A stretch of DNA of 64,000 nucleotides from Nannocystis pusilla (GCF_026626665.1 NZ_JAPNKE010000002.1:5619168-5683167); one strand, 5' to 3'. Counted from the first letter of the stretch, positions 10,095 to 19,412 are shown. A program made the numbers and translations. The notes: a model not told the origin generated them from the sequence alone.

Positions 10095-11478
10095 CGTCGT
10101 CCCTTGCCCACGCTCTCCTGTTCGCCGCCTTGCTCGGCCAGGCCGCCGCGCCCGCGCTGACGGATCCGTCGCCGCCCGCGGACCCCCCGCTTCCGAGCCC
10201 GCGCGAGCGCCCGCGGACCCCTCCGCCCCGGCGCCCTCGCGCGGCCCCGGGCCCGCGTCTGCGCGAGCGCCCGCGGACCCCTCCGACCCTGCGCCCGTGC
10301 GCGACCCGTCCGCGCCCACGGACGCGCCCGACCCGTCTGCGCCGGTCCCCGCGCCTTCGCCGGCGCTCCCGCCCGGACCCGCGCCGAGCGTCGCCCCGGT
10401 CCCCTCCGCCCCGACCGGTGAACCTGCCTCCGAGGACATGTCCTCTGCGCCAGCCATCGACAGCCCGGTGGCGATCAGCGCGCGCGTCACCCCCGACCCA
10501 TCGCAGATCGGCGACCTCCTCGAGCTCGAGGTCACCGTCGCCTACCCGACCGGCTTCGCGGTCAACGTCCCGCTCGGCCTCAAGCTCGACCCGATGCACC
10601 TGGTCTCGGTCGAGGAGAGCGAGCCCGAGAGCACCGGCCAGGGTCTGCGCAAGGTCTTCACCTTCACCATCCAGCACTTCGGCGTCGGCGAGGCCAAGAC
10701 CCCGAGCTTCCCGATCACCTACGTCGCCCCCGACGGCGCGGTGCAGACCGCCCAGGTCCCCTCGCACAGCTTCAGCGTCACCGCCCTGCTGGCCAACGAG
10801 GCCGAGCCCAAGCGCCAGGGCGAGGACCCGCCGATCTCCCTCGAATACCCCAACAACACCGCCGAGACCGCGATCTACTTCACCGCCGGCGCGCTCGTGG
10901 CCGGCTTCGTGTCGGCGCTGCTGTTCTTGCGCTGGCGCCGGCGGCCGCGCCCCGTCGTCTTGCCGCCGCCCGAGCCGGCCGACCGCGTGGCCCTGCGCGC
11001 GCTCGACCGCCTGAAGGAGGCCGACTACGCCGGCCGCGGCGAGTTCCAGCTGCACTACCTCATGCTCACCGAGATCCTCAAGGGCTACCTCGAGGGACGC
11101 TTCGGCATCGACGCGCTCGAGCGCACCACCGACGAGCTGCGGGCCGCCCTGCTCCGCTCCGAGGCCGCGATCGCCCCGCTCAAGCCGACCGAGGTGATCC
11201 GCTTCCTGCAGCAGTGCGACCTCGTCAAGTTCGCCCGCTTCGCCCCGCCGCCGAGCGAGGCCGCCGCCGCCGTCGAGCAGGCCCGCGGCATGGTCGTGGC
11301 GACCACCCCGGTCGCGCCCGCCGGTCCCAAGGACCAGGCTCCGAAGGACAGGCCCTCCGAGACAGGGCCCAAAGAACAGGTCGTGAAGGACATGTCCTCG
11401 CCCGCAGCGCCGAAGCTGGTCCCGGAGGCGGACATCCCGACTGAGCCGGTGCCCAAGTACAAGGAGGAGGACGAGTGA
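10091..11478 (+). CDS. Membrane-anchored Bat-operon protein with N-terminal beta domain (apparent frameshift)
   Basis: Starting at GTG 10091, the first frame gives a signal peptide (MTSSLAHALLFAALLGQAAA). After a C6 run at 10183-10188 the coding frame moves by one base. Adding one C joins it to the main frame and gives about 460 residues. After a long Pro/Ala-rich linker comes a beta-sandwich-like region resembling the start of BatD (ISARVTPDPSQIGDLLELEV), then one transmembrane helix (FTAGALVAGFVSALLFL) and a cytosolic helical domain. The position between DUF58 and BatA corresponds to DUF4381-type proteins in other MoxR operons. The C-terminal tail is disordered and contains five phased CAGG/CATG repeat cores. 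Its stop overlaps the batA start. Confidence 0.75.
11335..11408. repeat. Five- to six-unit 14-bp array inside a coding sequence
   Basis: Cores CAGG at 11335, 11349, 11363 and 11377, CATG at 11391 and CAGC at 11405 follow each other at exactly 14 bp. They encode the disordered tail of the preceding protein (PKDQAPKDRPSETGPKEQ). Since 14 is not a multiple of three, each core is read in a different codon phase. Confidence 0.85.
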
Positions 11479-12530
11479 GCGCCTCCACCGAGCGGCTCGT
11501 CGCCGTGCTGCGCAACCTCCTGCCGATCCTCGGCTTCGCTGGGCTCGCGCTCGTGCTGACGCTGGCGGGCCTCGCCGCGTACCTCGGGGCCGACCTGCGC
11601 CACGTCGTCATCGCCTCGCCGTGGTGGCTGCTGGCCGCGTTCGTCCCGCTGCTGGCGGTGGTGATCCGCGGCGTCGTCTCGCCGCGCCCGGCCACCCTCA
11701 AGTTCTCGCGCGCGACCTCGGCCCGCCGCCTCGGCCCCGGCCTGGCCGCGCGCCTGGCCCACCTGCCCGACGGCCTGCGCCTGGCCGCCGCGGTCTTGCT
11801 GGCGCTCGCGCTGGCCCGCCCCGAGTCGAGCCGCGCCACCGACCGCGTCGAGCACAAGGGCATCGACATCGTCGTCGCGCTCGATTTATCCGACTCGATG
11901 GAGGCCGACGACCTCTACCCGAACCGCCTCGAGGCGGCCAAGGACGTCATCGACAGCTTCATCGCCCGCCGCCGCCACGACCGCGTCGGCATGGTCGCTT
12001 TCGGCGCCACCGCGACTACCGTCTCGCCGCTGACCGTCGACCACGGCGTCCTGCGCCAGCTCGTGCGCCGCCTGCAGCTCGGCAGCATCGACGGCAGCAA
12101 GACCGCCATCGGCGCCGGCCTCGGCCAGGCGCTGAACCGCCTCAAGGAGTCCGAGGCCGACAGCAAGGTCGTCGTCCTCCTCACCGACGGCGTCCACAAC
12201 GCCGAGGGCGTCGACCCCGACTCGATGGCGCGCGAGGCCGCCGACCGCGGCGTCCACGTCTACACCGTCCTGATCGGCCGCCAGGCCGCCTCCATCGACC
12301 CCGGCCGGCTCGAGCGGATCGCCAGCACCACCGGCGGCTACGCCTACACCGCCGTCGACCAACAGGCCCTCGTCACCACCTTCCAGGACCTGCTCAACAA
12401 GCTCGATCGCTCGACGATCCTCGGCGAACACATCCGCGCCCAGCTGTTCCACCTGGTCCTGTGGCCGGCCCTGCTCCTCCTCATGCTCGACATCGTGCTC
12501 CGCTCGACCCGCCTGCGGAGGTTCCCATGA
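11475..12530 (+). CDS. batA: BatA-like VWA-domain membrane protein
   Basis: A 351-residue protein with two N-terminal membrane segments (LLPILGFAGLALVLTLAGLA and WWLLAAFVPLLAVVIRGV), a further hydrophobic helix and a VWA domain. The metal site is complete, with DLSDSMEADD, then threonine and aspartate positions in SKTAIGAGL and LLTDGVHNAEG. A final helix (LVLWPALLLLMLDIVL) anchors the C-terminus. BatA and BatB are inner-membrane VWA proteins that form a complex with TPR proteins in the aerotolerance operon. GTG 11475 overlaps the previous stop codon (GTGA). It is followed by a repeat-filled gap of over 400 bp before batB. Confidence 0.88.
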   Translation: MSASTERLVAVLRNLLPILGFAGLALVLTLAGLAAYLGADLRHVVIASPWWLLAAFVPLLAVVIRGVVSPRPATLKFSRATSARRLGPGLAARLAHLPDGLRLAAAVLLALALARPESSRATDRVEHKGIDIVVALDLSDSMEADDLYPNRLEAAKDVIDSFIARRRHDRVGMVAFGATATTVSPLTVDHGVLRQLVRRLQLGSIDGSKTAIGAGLGQALNRLKESEADSKVVVLLTDGVHNAEGVDPDSMAREAADRGVHVYTVLIGRQAASIDPGRLERIASTTGGYAYTAVDQQALVTTFQDLLNKLDRSTILGEHIRAQLFHLVLWPALLLLMLDIVLRSTRLRRFP

Positions 12531-12552
12531 GCCCGACCCCCGCCCCGAAGGA

Positions 12553-12898
12553 CATGACCGTACGGCCATGTTCGAACGGACATGCCAGCCCCGCGCGCCC
12601 CTGAGCCCGGCACATCTGCGACATGCCCCCTCGGCCATGTCCGAACGGCCATGCCGCCCCGGCGCGCCCCCTCGAGCCCGGAACATCTGCGACATGCCCC
12701 CTCGGCCATGTCCGAACGGCCATGCCGCCCCCAGCGCGCCCCCTCGAGCCCGGAACATCTGCGACATGCCCCCTCGGCCATGTCCGAACGGCCATGCCGC
12801 CCCCCGCCTCCCGCGCGCCCGCACGCTCCTCTCCCGCCGCGCCCCCTGAGCCCGACACCTTCGAGACATGTCCTCTCAGACATGTCCACAGGGACATT
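12553..12898. repeat. Tandem 71-72-bp repeats made of 14-bp-phased CATG triplets
   Basis: Five groups of three cores lie between batA and batB: 12553/12567/12581, 12622/12636/12650, 12693/12707/12721, 12765/12779/12793 and 12867/12881/12895 (the last core is CATT). Spacing within every group is exactly 14 bp. Groups two to four are near-identical copies with a 71-72-bp period, separated by GC-rich filler. No convincing gene lies in this 437-bp gap. Confidence 0.9.
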
Positions 12899-12967
12899 CC
12901 CTTTTATTAAACTCCTCGCGCGGCGGCGCTCGTCCGACCTCGCCTCGCTTCGCCCGCGGAGGTGCGC

Positions 12968-14137
12968 ATGAGCCCCGCCGAAGCGATCCGCGACCTCGCC
13001 CAGGACGTCGAGGCGAAGGACGTCCTGACCCTGTTCGAAGAGGTGGTGATCGCCCGCGAGGACCTGCTGTGGCTGCTCGTGCTGGTCCCGCTGGCGGCGG
13101 CGGCCTACATCTGGGCGGCCCGTCAGCGCCGGCGCGGCCTCGCCAGCCTCGGCAGCCCCGTCCTCGTCGAGCGCCTCGTCGGCAGCGTCAACCACGCCAG
13201 CCGGGTCGTCGCCGCCGTCGTCTCCGTGCTCTCCGTCCTGCTGCTGTGCGCCGGCCTCCTGCGCGTGCAGTACGGCGGCGAGACCACCATCGTCCCCGCC
13301 ACCGGCCTCGACATCGTGCTCGCCGTCGACTACAGCAAGTCGATGCTCGCCCGCGACGTCTACCCGTCGCGCAGCGAGCGGCTCGCGGCCGAGCTGCAGC
13401 GCTTCCTCGACGAGGCCGACCGTCGCGGCGACCGCGTCGGTCTCGTCGTGTTCGCCGGCGCCGCGCGCGGCCTGCCCGTCAGCCGCGACGCCCGCGTCCT
13501 CAAGCTCTACCTCGACAAGGCCGACCCGCGCACCGAGAACCCCGGCGGCACCGCGATCGGCAAGGCCCTCAAGCTCGCGCTCACCTTCCTCATCGACGCC
13601 CGTCGCGCCGCTGCGGCCGGCCCGGAGGGCGGCCCCACCAAGTCGTTCCCGACCAAGGACGGCAAGGCGGTCGAGGACATCCCGCCGTCGGAGTCCGATC
13701 AGGTCGTCATCCTCCTGACCGACGGCGAGGACACCGTCTCGCGCCCGCTCGAAGTGGCCGCCGAGGCCGCCAAGCTGGGCGTGCGGATCTACACCGTCGG
13801 CATCGGCTCCAAGTCCGGCGAGCCGATCCAGAAGTTCGACGCCGAGGGCAACCCCGACGGCTTCGTCACCGACGAGCAGGGCAACTACCTCATGACCCGC
13901 GTCGACGAGGCCACCCTCAAGGACATCGCCAAGACCACCGGCGGCGACTACGTCCTCGTCGAGCCCGACAAGTTCGGCCTCGACCGGGTGGCCGAGTGGA
14001 TCCGCGACCTCTCCAAGGGCCAGCGCGAGGACACCGTCACCGCCCACCGTGAGGAGGGCTACGCCTTCCTCGTCGTCCCCGCCCTGCTCCTCCTCGCGCT
14101 CTCGCTCGCCCTCCCCGAGCGCAAGAAAGGGCCCTGA
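12968..14137 (+). CDS. batB: BatB-like VWA-domain membrane protein
   Basis: A 389-residue inner-membrane protein. Two hydrophobic helices precede the VWA domain (LLWLLVLVPLAAAAYIWAA and VVAAVVSVLSVLLLCAGLL). The metal site reads DYSKS, with supporting NPGGTAIGKA and ILLTDGEDT. A long insertion (TKSFPTKDGKAVEDIPPSES) occurs between strands. The C-terminus is a helix followed by basic residues. ATG 12968 has a GGAGG sequence 7 bp upstream; an in-frame GTG at 12962 is less likely. BatB usually pairs with BatA. The insertion and the domain order fit batB better than a second batA copy. Confidence 0.86.
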   Translation: MSPAEAIRDLAQDVEAKDVLTLFEEVVIAREDLLWLLVLVPLAAAAYIWAARQRRRGLASLGSPVLVERLVGSVNHASRVVAAVVSVLSVLLLCAGLLRVQYGGETTIVPATGLDIVLAVDYSKSMLARDVYPSRSERLAAELQRFLDEADRRGDRVGLVVFAGAARGLPVSRDARVLKLYLDKADPRTENPGGTAIGKALKLALTFLIDARRAAAAGPEGGPTKSFPTKDGKAVEDIPPSESDQVVILLTDGEDTVSRPLEVAAEAAKLGVRIYTVGIGSKSGEPIQKFDAEGNPDGFVTDEQGNYLMTRVDEATLKDIAKTTGGDYVLVEPDKFGLDRVAEWIRDLSKGQREDTVTAHREEGYAFLVVPALLLLALSLALPERKKGP

Positions 14138-14204
14138 TCGATGCAGGCCGGGCCCATCCGCCAGTCGTCGCCCCAGGCGAACAACGTCGCGGACATCCTC
14201 TGCG

Positions 14205-14645
14205 TGTCGCCCCTCGCCGCCGCGCCGCGCGAGGGACGACGCGCTCCCAACTTCGTATCGACCCGCGAACCCCTCGCCGCCCCGCGCGAGGCTCGATGCA
14301 CTCACTACTTCGCATCGACCCGCGAACCCCTCGCCGCCCCGCGCGAGGCTCGACGCGCACACAACTTCGCATCGACCCGCGAACCCCTCGCCGCCCCGCG
14401 CGAGGCTCGACGCGCACACAACTTCGCATCGACCCGCGAACCCCTCGCCGCCCCGCGCGAGGCTCGACGCGCACACAACTTCGCATCGACCCGCGAACCC
14501 CTCGCCGCCCCGCGCGAGGCTCGATGCACTCACTACTTCGCATCGACCCGCGAACCCCTCGCCGCCCCGCGCGAGGCTCGATGCACTCACTACTTCGCAT
14601 CGCCCCGCGAACGCCTCGCCGCCGCGCCGCCGCGCGAGAAAGGAC
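14205..14645. repeat. 57-bp minisatellite, about 7.5 copies
   Basis: A direct repeat with an exact 57-bp period; the anchor cgaacccctcgccgcc recurs at about 14266, 14323, 14380, 14437, 14494 and 14551, with a diverged copy at 14608. Three central copies are identical. Because 57 is divisible by three, several frames stay open and give a 19-residue repeating peptide. I see no start context or domain, so I treat it as noncoding sequence between batB and the TPR gene. Confidence 0.9.
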
Positions 14646-14654
14646 GCTGAGACA

Positions 14655-15506
14655 GTGCCGCTCGTATCGACCAGCAAGCTACTCACCGCCGTGCTCGCCG
14701 CCGGTTGGCTCGCCGAGGCGCTCGCCGGCAAGAACAGCGACGTCGAGGCCGGCATCGCCGCCTACAACAGCGGCGACCACGAGGCCGCCCTCACGGCTTA
14801 CGCCGCCGCCGAGGCCGAGCTCGGCGAGCGCCCCGAGATCTTCTACGACCGCGGCCTGGCGCTCGTCGCCAAGGGCGACAAGGACGAGGCCCGCAAGGCG
14901 TTCGAGCGCGGCACCGAGTCCACTCACCCCGACGTCCACGCCAGCTCCGAATACGAGCTCGGCAACCTCGACCTGGACGCCGAGGCCTTCGATCCCGCCA
15001 TCGAGCACTACATCAAGTGCCTCAAGGCCAAGCCCGACCACGCCAACGCCAAGTGGAACCTCGAACTCGCCCTGCTGAAGAAGAAGCAGAAAGAGGAAGA
15101 GGAGAAGAAGAAGCAAGAGGAGGAGAAGAAGGACCAAGAGAACAAGGACGAGGAAAACAAGGACGAAGAGAAGAAGGACGAAGAGAAAAAAGACGAGCAG
15201 AAGCAGGACGAAGAGAAAAAGGACGAGCAGAAGCAGGACGAAGAGAAAAAAGACGAGCAGAAGAAAGACGAAGAGAAAAAGGACGAGCAGAAACCGGACG
15301 AGCAGAAGCAAGACGAGCAGAAGCAGAACGAGCAGAAGCAGAACGAGCAGAAGCAGGAGAAGGGCGAACAGCCCCAGCCCCAGCCCCAGCCTCAGCCCCA
15401 GCTCGACAAGGCCGACCTCGACAAGGCGCTCGAGCAGCTCGACGCGGAAGACAATTTCCAGCTCGACCGACCGGCTCGCCAGATCCGGGTCGAGAAGGAC
15501 TGGTGA
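14655..15506 (+). CDS. batC: BatC-like TPR protein with long Lys/Glu/Gln-rich tail
   Basis: About 283 residues starting at a GTG with a short hydrophobic N-terminus (LLTAVLAAGWLAEALAG). Residues 30-135 hold TPR-type helices (AGIAAYNSGDHEAALTAY, GLALVAKGDKDEARKAFERG, YELGNLDLDAEAFDPAIEHY). They are followed by about 100 residues of highly charged repeats of the DEEKKDEQKQ type, then a PQPQPQ stretch and a short conserved-looking end (FQLDRPARQIRVEKDW). The tail would form a long charged helix or coiled coil. BatC proteins in other bacteria are periplasmic TPR proteins of the same operon. The tail DNA is A-rich, unlike its surroundings. Confidence 0.8.
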   Translation: MPLVSTSKLLTAVLAAGWLAEALAGKNSDVEAGIAAYNSGDHEAALTAYAAAEAELGERPEIFYDRGLALVAKGDKDEARKAFERGTESTHPDVHASSEYELGNLDLDAEAFDPAIEHYIKCLKAKPDHANAKWNLELALLKKKQKEEEEKKKQEEEKKDQENKDEENKDEEKKDEEKKDEQKQDEEKKDEQKQDEEKKDEQKKDEEKKDEQKPDEQKQDEQKQNEQKQNEQKQEKGEQPQPQPQPQPQLDKADLDKALEQLDAEDNFQLDRPARQIRVEKDW

Positions 15507-15599
15507 CCGTGGCACCGCACCGACCAGCCTCGCCCGCTCGGCTGTCTCATCGGACAGATCCGGCATCTCACGGCCTCACGACGCCCCATCTCGTCCAGT

Positions 15600-15862
15600 C
15601 GCCCGACCTGTCCCCAAAGCCATCCTGCGAGTCCACGGCGCCCCTTCGCGTCCAGTCTCCCGAGCTGTCCCAGAAGCCATCCTGCGAGGCCACGGCGCCC
15701 CGTCTCGTCCAGTCGCCAGACCTGTCCCCAAAGCCATCCTTCGAGGCCACGGCGCCCCTTCTCGCCCAGCCTCCCGACCTGTCCCAAAGCCATCCTGCGA
15801 GTCCCCGGCGCCCCGTCTCGCCCAGTCCCCAGAGGGCTTCCCCGGGCTCACGGTTTCCCTTC
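15600..15862. repeat. Second 57-bp minisatellite, about four copies
   Basis: The anchor aagccatcc recurs at 15617, 15674, 15731 and 15787, so the period is 57, 57 and 56 bp. The unit differs in sequence from the 14.2-kb minisatellite but has the same period. Each unit contains a CCTG-like core and a CATC core 14 bp later (for example 15607 and 15621), so it appears built on the dispersed 14-bp element. It fills the gap before batD and may supply its N-terminal codons. Confidence 0.85.
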
Positions 15863-15867
15863 CTGAC

Positions 15868-17844
15868 GTGTCCCCAGAGACCTCCCGCGAGCTCACGGCG
15901 CCCCGTCTCGTCCAGTCGCCCGAGCTGGCCCCAAAGCCCGCCCACGTCGCTTCGGCTGCGGAAGAGTCCGCCTCCCTGTCCCTCCGACCGGCTCGCCCTG
16001 CTCTCCTCGCCCGGCGCCGTCTGCTGCAGCTCGCCGGCGCCGCCGGCCTCGGCCTCTACCTGTCCCCGAGGGCAGCTCACGCCGACACCAAGTCTCGCAT
16101 CGTCGCCGAGCTCGATCGCGACCGGGTCGAAGTCGGTGAGGCGTTCGAGCTCACCGTCCAGGTCGACAGCGAGGGCGAGCGCGGCTCGGAGGTCCCGGAG
16201 CCGGTGCTGCCCGACCTGGCCGCGCTGGGCCTGCAGATCGTGGGCATGCCGGCCACCTACCGCAGCACCAGCAGCTCGTTCAGCTTCGGCACCGGCCGCG
16301 GGTCGACCATGACGACCCGGACCACGCTGACCAGCGTCTATACCCTCATCGCCAGCAAGCCCGGCCGCTTCGAGCTGCCGGTCCACATCTTGGAGGGCAA
16401 GACGAAGGTGACCCCGCCGCGGACCCCCGCGATCGAGGTCACCGGTCAAGCCGCGCCGACCGAACCGGTCCCCGCGGCCGCCGACGGCCCCACCGAGCCG
16501 CAGGGCGACATCTTCCTGTGGACTCGCCTCGACAAGCCGACCGTCTTCGTCGGCGAACAGCTCACCTACACCCTCGAGATCTACGAGCGCCTGCCCTTCC
16601 TGCAGATCCAGCTGCGCCAGCTTCGGCTTTCAAGACTTCTGGAGCGAGGAGCTGCCGCAGGGCCAGATGCGTCAGGCGGTCGTCGGCAACACCGCCTACC
16701 GCGTCCACCCCGGCCTGCGCCGCGCCCTGTTCCCCCAGCGCGCCGGCACCCTCACCCTCTCGCCCGCCGAAGTCGGCATCGGCATGCGCCGCCGGATCAC
16801 CGGCCGGCCCGTCACCGTCGAGGTCAAGCCGCTGCCCGCCGGCGCCCCGCCCGGCTTCTCGCCCAACAACGTCGGCGTCTACACCATCCGCGCCCAGGCC
16901 GACCGCACCAACATCAAGGTCGGCGAACCTTTCACGCTCACCATCGCCATCCAGGGCACCGGCAACATCCGCGTCATCGACCCCGGCGCCTGGCCCGAGA
17001 TGCCCGGTCTGCGCCGCTACGAGCCCAAGATCGAGACCGACGTGACGACCGGAGCCCAGCTCGGCGGCGAGCGCCGCTACGCGTTCCTCGTCATCCCCGA
17101 GCGCGGCGGCCAGCTGACCGTCCCCCCGCACACGTTCCACTACTTCGACCCGGCCACTGCGAGCTACCAGACCGCCACGAGCGCCCCTATCGAGCTGACC
17201 GTCGCCGGCGATCCCAACGCAGCCCCGACCCCGACGACCGACACACTCCCCCGCCGACCGCGGCCGAGGAAGAGGGCATCCTCGCCCCGATCGCCGAGCC
17301 GGCCACGCTCCCGCGCGCGACGCCGTCGCCCTCGTGGCTGACGCCGTCGCGCTGGGGCTGGGCCATGGCCGGGGCGCCGGTGCTCCTGGCTCTCGGGACA
17401 GCAGCGAACGCGCTGTGGCGCCGCTTCGGCCCCGACGAACACAGCCAGGCCGCCGCTGCCCGGGCCGCCAAACAGCGCGAGCTGCTGGCCCAGGCCGAAC
17501 GCGGCCTCGCTTCCGGCGACGGCTTCTACCCCGCCCTCGCCCAGCTGCTGCAAGCCGCAGCGGTCGAACGTGCCGGCCCCGAAGGCGAAGGCCTGCCCCG
17601 TCACGCCCTGCTGGCCCTGCTCGCGCGCAAGGGCGTCTCCTCCGCCGACTGCGACCGCCTGCGCGACCTGCTCGATCGCTGCGACGCCGCCCGCTTCGGC
17701 TCCCGCGGCGAATCTGCCAGCGAACGGGAAGTCGCCCTCCGAACCACGCGCGAGCTCCTGACCAGCTCGACGGCCCTGAAGCCGGGCGCGCCGGTCCGAC
17801 CCCCTCGTAATTCCCAGTCCGAGGATCGTCCCCACCGGCCGTGA
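15868..17844 (+). CDS. batD: BatD-like protein (two apparent frameshifts)
   Basis: A large exported protein of the aerotolerance operon with repeated BatD beta domains. The first frame gives a twin-arginine-like leader (LLARRRLLQLAGAAGLGLYL) and RIVAELDRDRVEVGEAFELTVQV. The middle part (FGFQDFWSEELPQGQMRQAV onward, including FHYFDPATASYQTATSAPIE) is in a second frame. The end, with a membrane helix (WAMAGAPVLLALGTAAN) and a helical C-terminal domain, is back in the first. Switches lie near 16615-16625 and in the C5 run at about 17248-17252; the second is repaired by one extra C. The only in-frame start is GTG 15868, so the last minisatellite copy would encode the first 30 residues. The whole is about 655 residues. 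Confidence 0.82.
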   Translation: MSPETSRELTAPRLVQSPELAPKPAHVASAAEESASLSLRPARPALLARRRLLQLAGAAGLGLYLSPRAAHADTKSRIVAELDRDRVEVGEAFELTVQVDSEGERGSEVPEPVLPDLAALGLQIVGMPATYRSTSSSFSFGTGRGSTMTTRTTLTSVYTLIASKPGRFELPVHILEGKTKVTPPRTPAIEVTGQAAPTEPVPAAADGPTEPQGDIFLWTRLDKPTVFVGEQLTYTLEIYERLPFLQIQLRQLRLSRLLERGAAAGPDASGGRRQHRLPRPPRPAPRPVPPARRHPHPLARRSRHRHAPPDHRPARHRRGQAAARRRPARLLAQQRRRLHHPRPGRPHQHQGRRTFHAHHRHPGHRQHPRHRPRRLARDARSAPLRAQDRDRRDDRSPARRRAPLRVPRHPRARRPADRPPAHVPLLRPGHCELPDRHERPYRADRRRRSQRSPDPDDRHTPPPTAAEEEGILAPIAEPATLPRATPSPSWLTPSRWGWAMAGAPVLLALGTAANALWRRFGPDEHSQAAAARAAKQRELLAQAERGLASGDGFYPALAQLLQAAAVERAGPEGEGLPRHALLALLARKGVSSADCDRLRDLLDRCDAARFGSRGESASEREVALRTTRELLTSSTALKPGAPVRPPRNSQSEDRPHRP

Positions 17845-17996
17845 CCCGGTCCCTGCGGACCCCCTCGCCCGCCTGCACCCTGCCGTCTCCTGATGCCCGC
17901 CTGAGCCGTCCTGAGCCGGTCCCATCGCCCGCCCGAAGCCAGCACCCCTCCACGCCCCCAGCGCTCGACCAGCCCCGGCCTCGCCCGACCGAACTC

Positions 17997-18819
17997 ATGA
18001 CTCGCATGCGAATCCGCGCGCTCTCGATCTTCGCCCTGCTCGCGCTCATGGCCGCCTCTGCCCGCGCCGACGTGGTCGACGACGCCTTCGCGCGCGGCAA
18101 CGCTCTGGCCGGCGCCGGCGACTACGCGGGCGCCGTGCGAGCCTACGAGGACGCCGAGGCGCTGCTCCCCGGTCGCAGCGCGGCCCTGTCGTTCAACCTC
18201 GGCACCGCCTACGCGCAGCTCGGCGAGCTCGGCCCGGCCACCTATCACCTCCGCCGCGCCCTCCAGCCGCAAGCCGAGGCCAGCGTGGACATCGCCGAGG
18301 CCGCGCGGCGCAACCTCGGCGTGGTCCGCCAGCGGGCCGAAGTCGCGGCCGCCGCCGCCAACCTCCAGATCGATCGCCCCGAGACGTGGCGCGACGCGGC
18401 CTTCGGCCCTCCGTTCGCCCGCGTTCGGCTGGCTGTCCGTCGTCGCGGGCTGGCTCGCCCTGCTGCTGTGGATCGCCCGGTCTCGCTTCCGCGAGGCCGC
18501 CCGCAGCGCTCTCGCCGGCCTCGCCGCAGTGCTTGCGGCGCTCTACCTGGTGATCGGCGGCCTCCACGGTTACGCCCTGCGTACCGAACTCGGCGCGCCG
18601 CAAGCCATCGCCCTCCCGGCCAAGCTCGAGGTCCGCGAAGGCCCGAGCATCCACCGCAAGACCGTCTTCACCGTGCAGGGCGGGAGCCGTCTCAGCCTCG
18701 TCGAACGCGGCTCCGGTTGGGGCCGCGTCCGTCTGCCAGGCGGCCTCGAAGGTTGGGCCCCGCTGTCCGGACTCGGCGAACTCGCAGCGCCGCCGCGACG
18801 CCTGGCCAGCGAACCGTGA
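17997..18819 (+). CDS. batE: BatE-like TPR and SH3-domain membrane protein (apparent frameshift)
   Basis: The last gene of the Bat operon. From ATG 17997 (or 18006) it shows a signal peptide (LSIFALLALMAASARA), TPR helices (ARGNALAGAGDYAGAVRAYE, LSFNLGTAYAQLGELGPATY) and then, after a frame change around 18405-18430, membrane helices (WLSVVAGWLALLLWIARS and LAGLAAVLAALYLVIGGL). A bacterial SH3 domain follows (LEVREGPSIHRKTVFTVQGG, then RGSGWGRVRLPGGLEGW). This TPR-membrane-SH3 order is typical of BatE. Total length is about 273 residues. The SH3 domain suggests contact with peptidoglycan or peptides in the periplasm. The frame change would need two added bases or one removed. Confidence 0.8.
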
Positions 18820-19033
18820 GGGTCTTGCGCTATCGCTCGCACCGACGCGGCGCGTACAGCCGTCCGAGCGCACGCGTCGCGACACCGACGCACGGGGTAG
18901 GTCCCTCGGAACACCACCGCCGAGGAGCGAGCCGCGCAACAGCTGCCGCCCGCGCGCTCCGCGTGTCGCCCGCCGCGCGCAGGTCGAAATTGGGCGTAGC
19001 GTTTTTTCACTGCCACGATACTGTAAACGTGTC
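18820..19033. other. Intergenic region after the Bat operon
   Basis: No gene is visible. The last 40 bp before the next start are AT-rich by local standards (a run of six T followed by an ATACTGTAAA-like stretch), which probably marks a promoter for the small gene at 19034. No terminator hairpin or phased CATG array was found. Confidence 0.3.
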
Positions 19034-19342
19034 GTGCTCGCGGTCCTCGCCACCAAGATTCGCAGCAACGGTGAAGGGTCGGTCGCAACCGCCATCAAGA
19101 AGCCGTACGAGGGCTTTCTGATCAGCGAGCCGATGGTGGGGCGAGGCATGGTGATCTTCCGCGACCCGAACGGGCGTCGCATGGTCACCACCGCGGTCCG
19201 CCGGATCTTGACCACCGCCGAGACCGAGGGCCGCGAGGACGTGCGCGAGCGCCGGCTGATGTACGTCGAGACCGAGAACTCCGTGTATCGCCTGGCCTTC
19301 CTCGACGCCTCGCGCCACTCCGTCACCGCCGCCAGCGGCTGA
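19034..19342 (+). CDS. Small conserved-looking protein, unknown function
   Basis: A 102-residue protein from a GTG start. The sequence TAIKKPYEGFLISEPMVGRG is followed by a central MVIFRDPNGRRMVTTAVRRI and MYVETENSVYRLAFLD, which reads like a compact, mostly beta domain in which two strands frame a basic turn. There is no signal peptide or membrane segment. Codon use (strong third-position GC) fits a real gene. It is preceded by an AT-rich presumed promoter and is convergent with the lipoprotein at 19413. I do not recognise the family. Confidence 0.6.
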   Translation: MLAVLATKIRSNGEGSVATAIKKPYEGFLISEPMVGRGMVIFRDPNGRRMVTTAVRRILTTAETEGREDVRERRLMYVETENSVYRLAFLDASRHSVTAASG

Positions 19343-19412
19343 GTCCGCTGCGACATGAGCCGCCCGCGACGCCGCCGCCCCGGAACGGTTCGACGCTCCA
19401 CCGCGCCCGAGC

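Noticed and set aside
14141..14650. 169-residue frame with a 19-residue repeat
   Set aside because: It is the 57-bp minisatellite translated. Several frames on both strands are equally open and there is no ribosome binding site or domain.
14679..15566. Leucine/valine-rich minus-strand frame that looks like a membrane protein
   Set aside because: It is the complement of the Lys/Glu/Gln codon repeat in batC; the apparent helices are an artefact of ctt/ctc/gtc codons.
12600..15860. Possible CRISPR arrays in the regular repeats
   Set aside because: The sequence between repeats is itself repeated, with no unique spacers, no cas genes and no leader.
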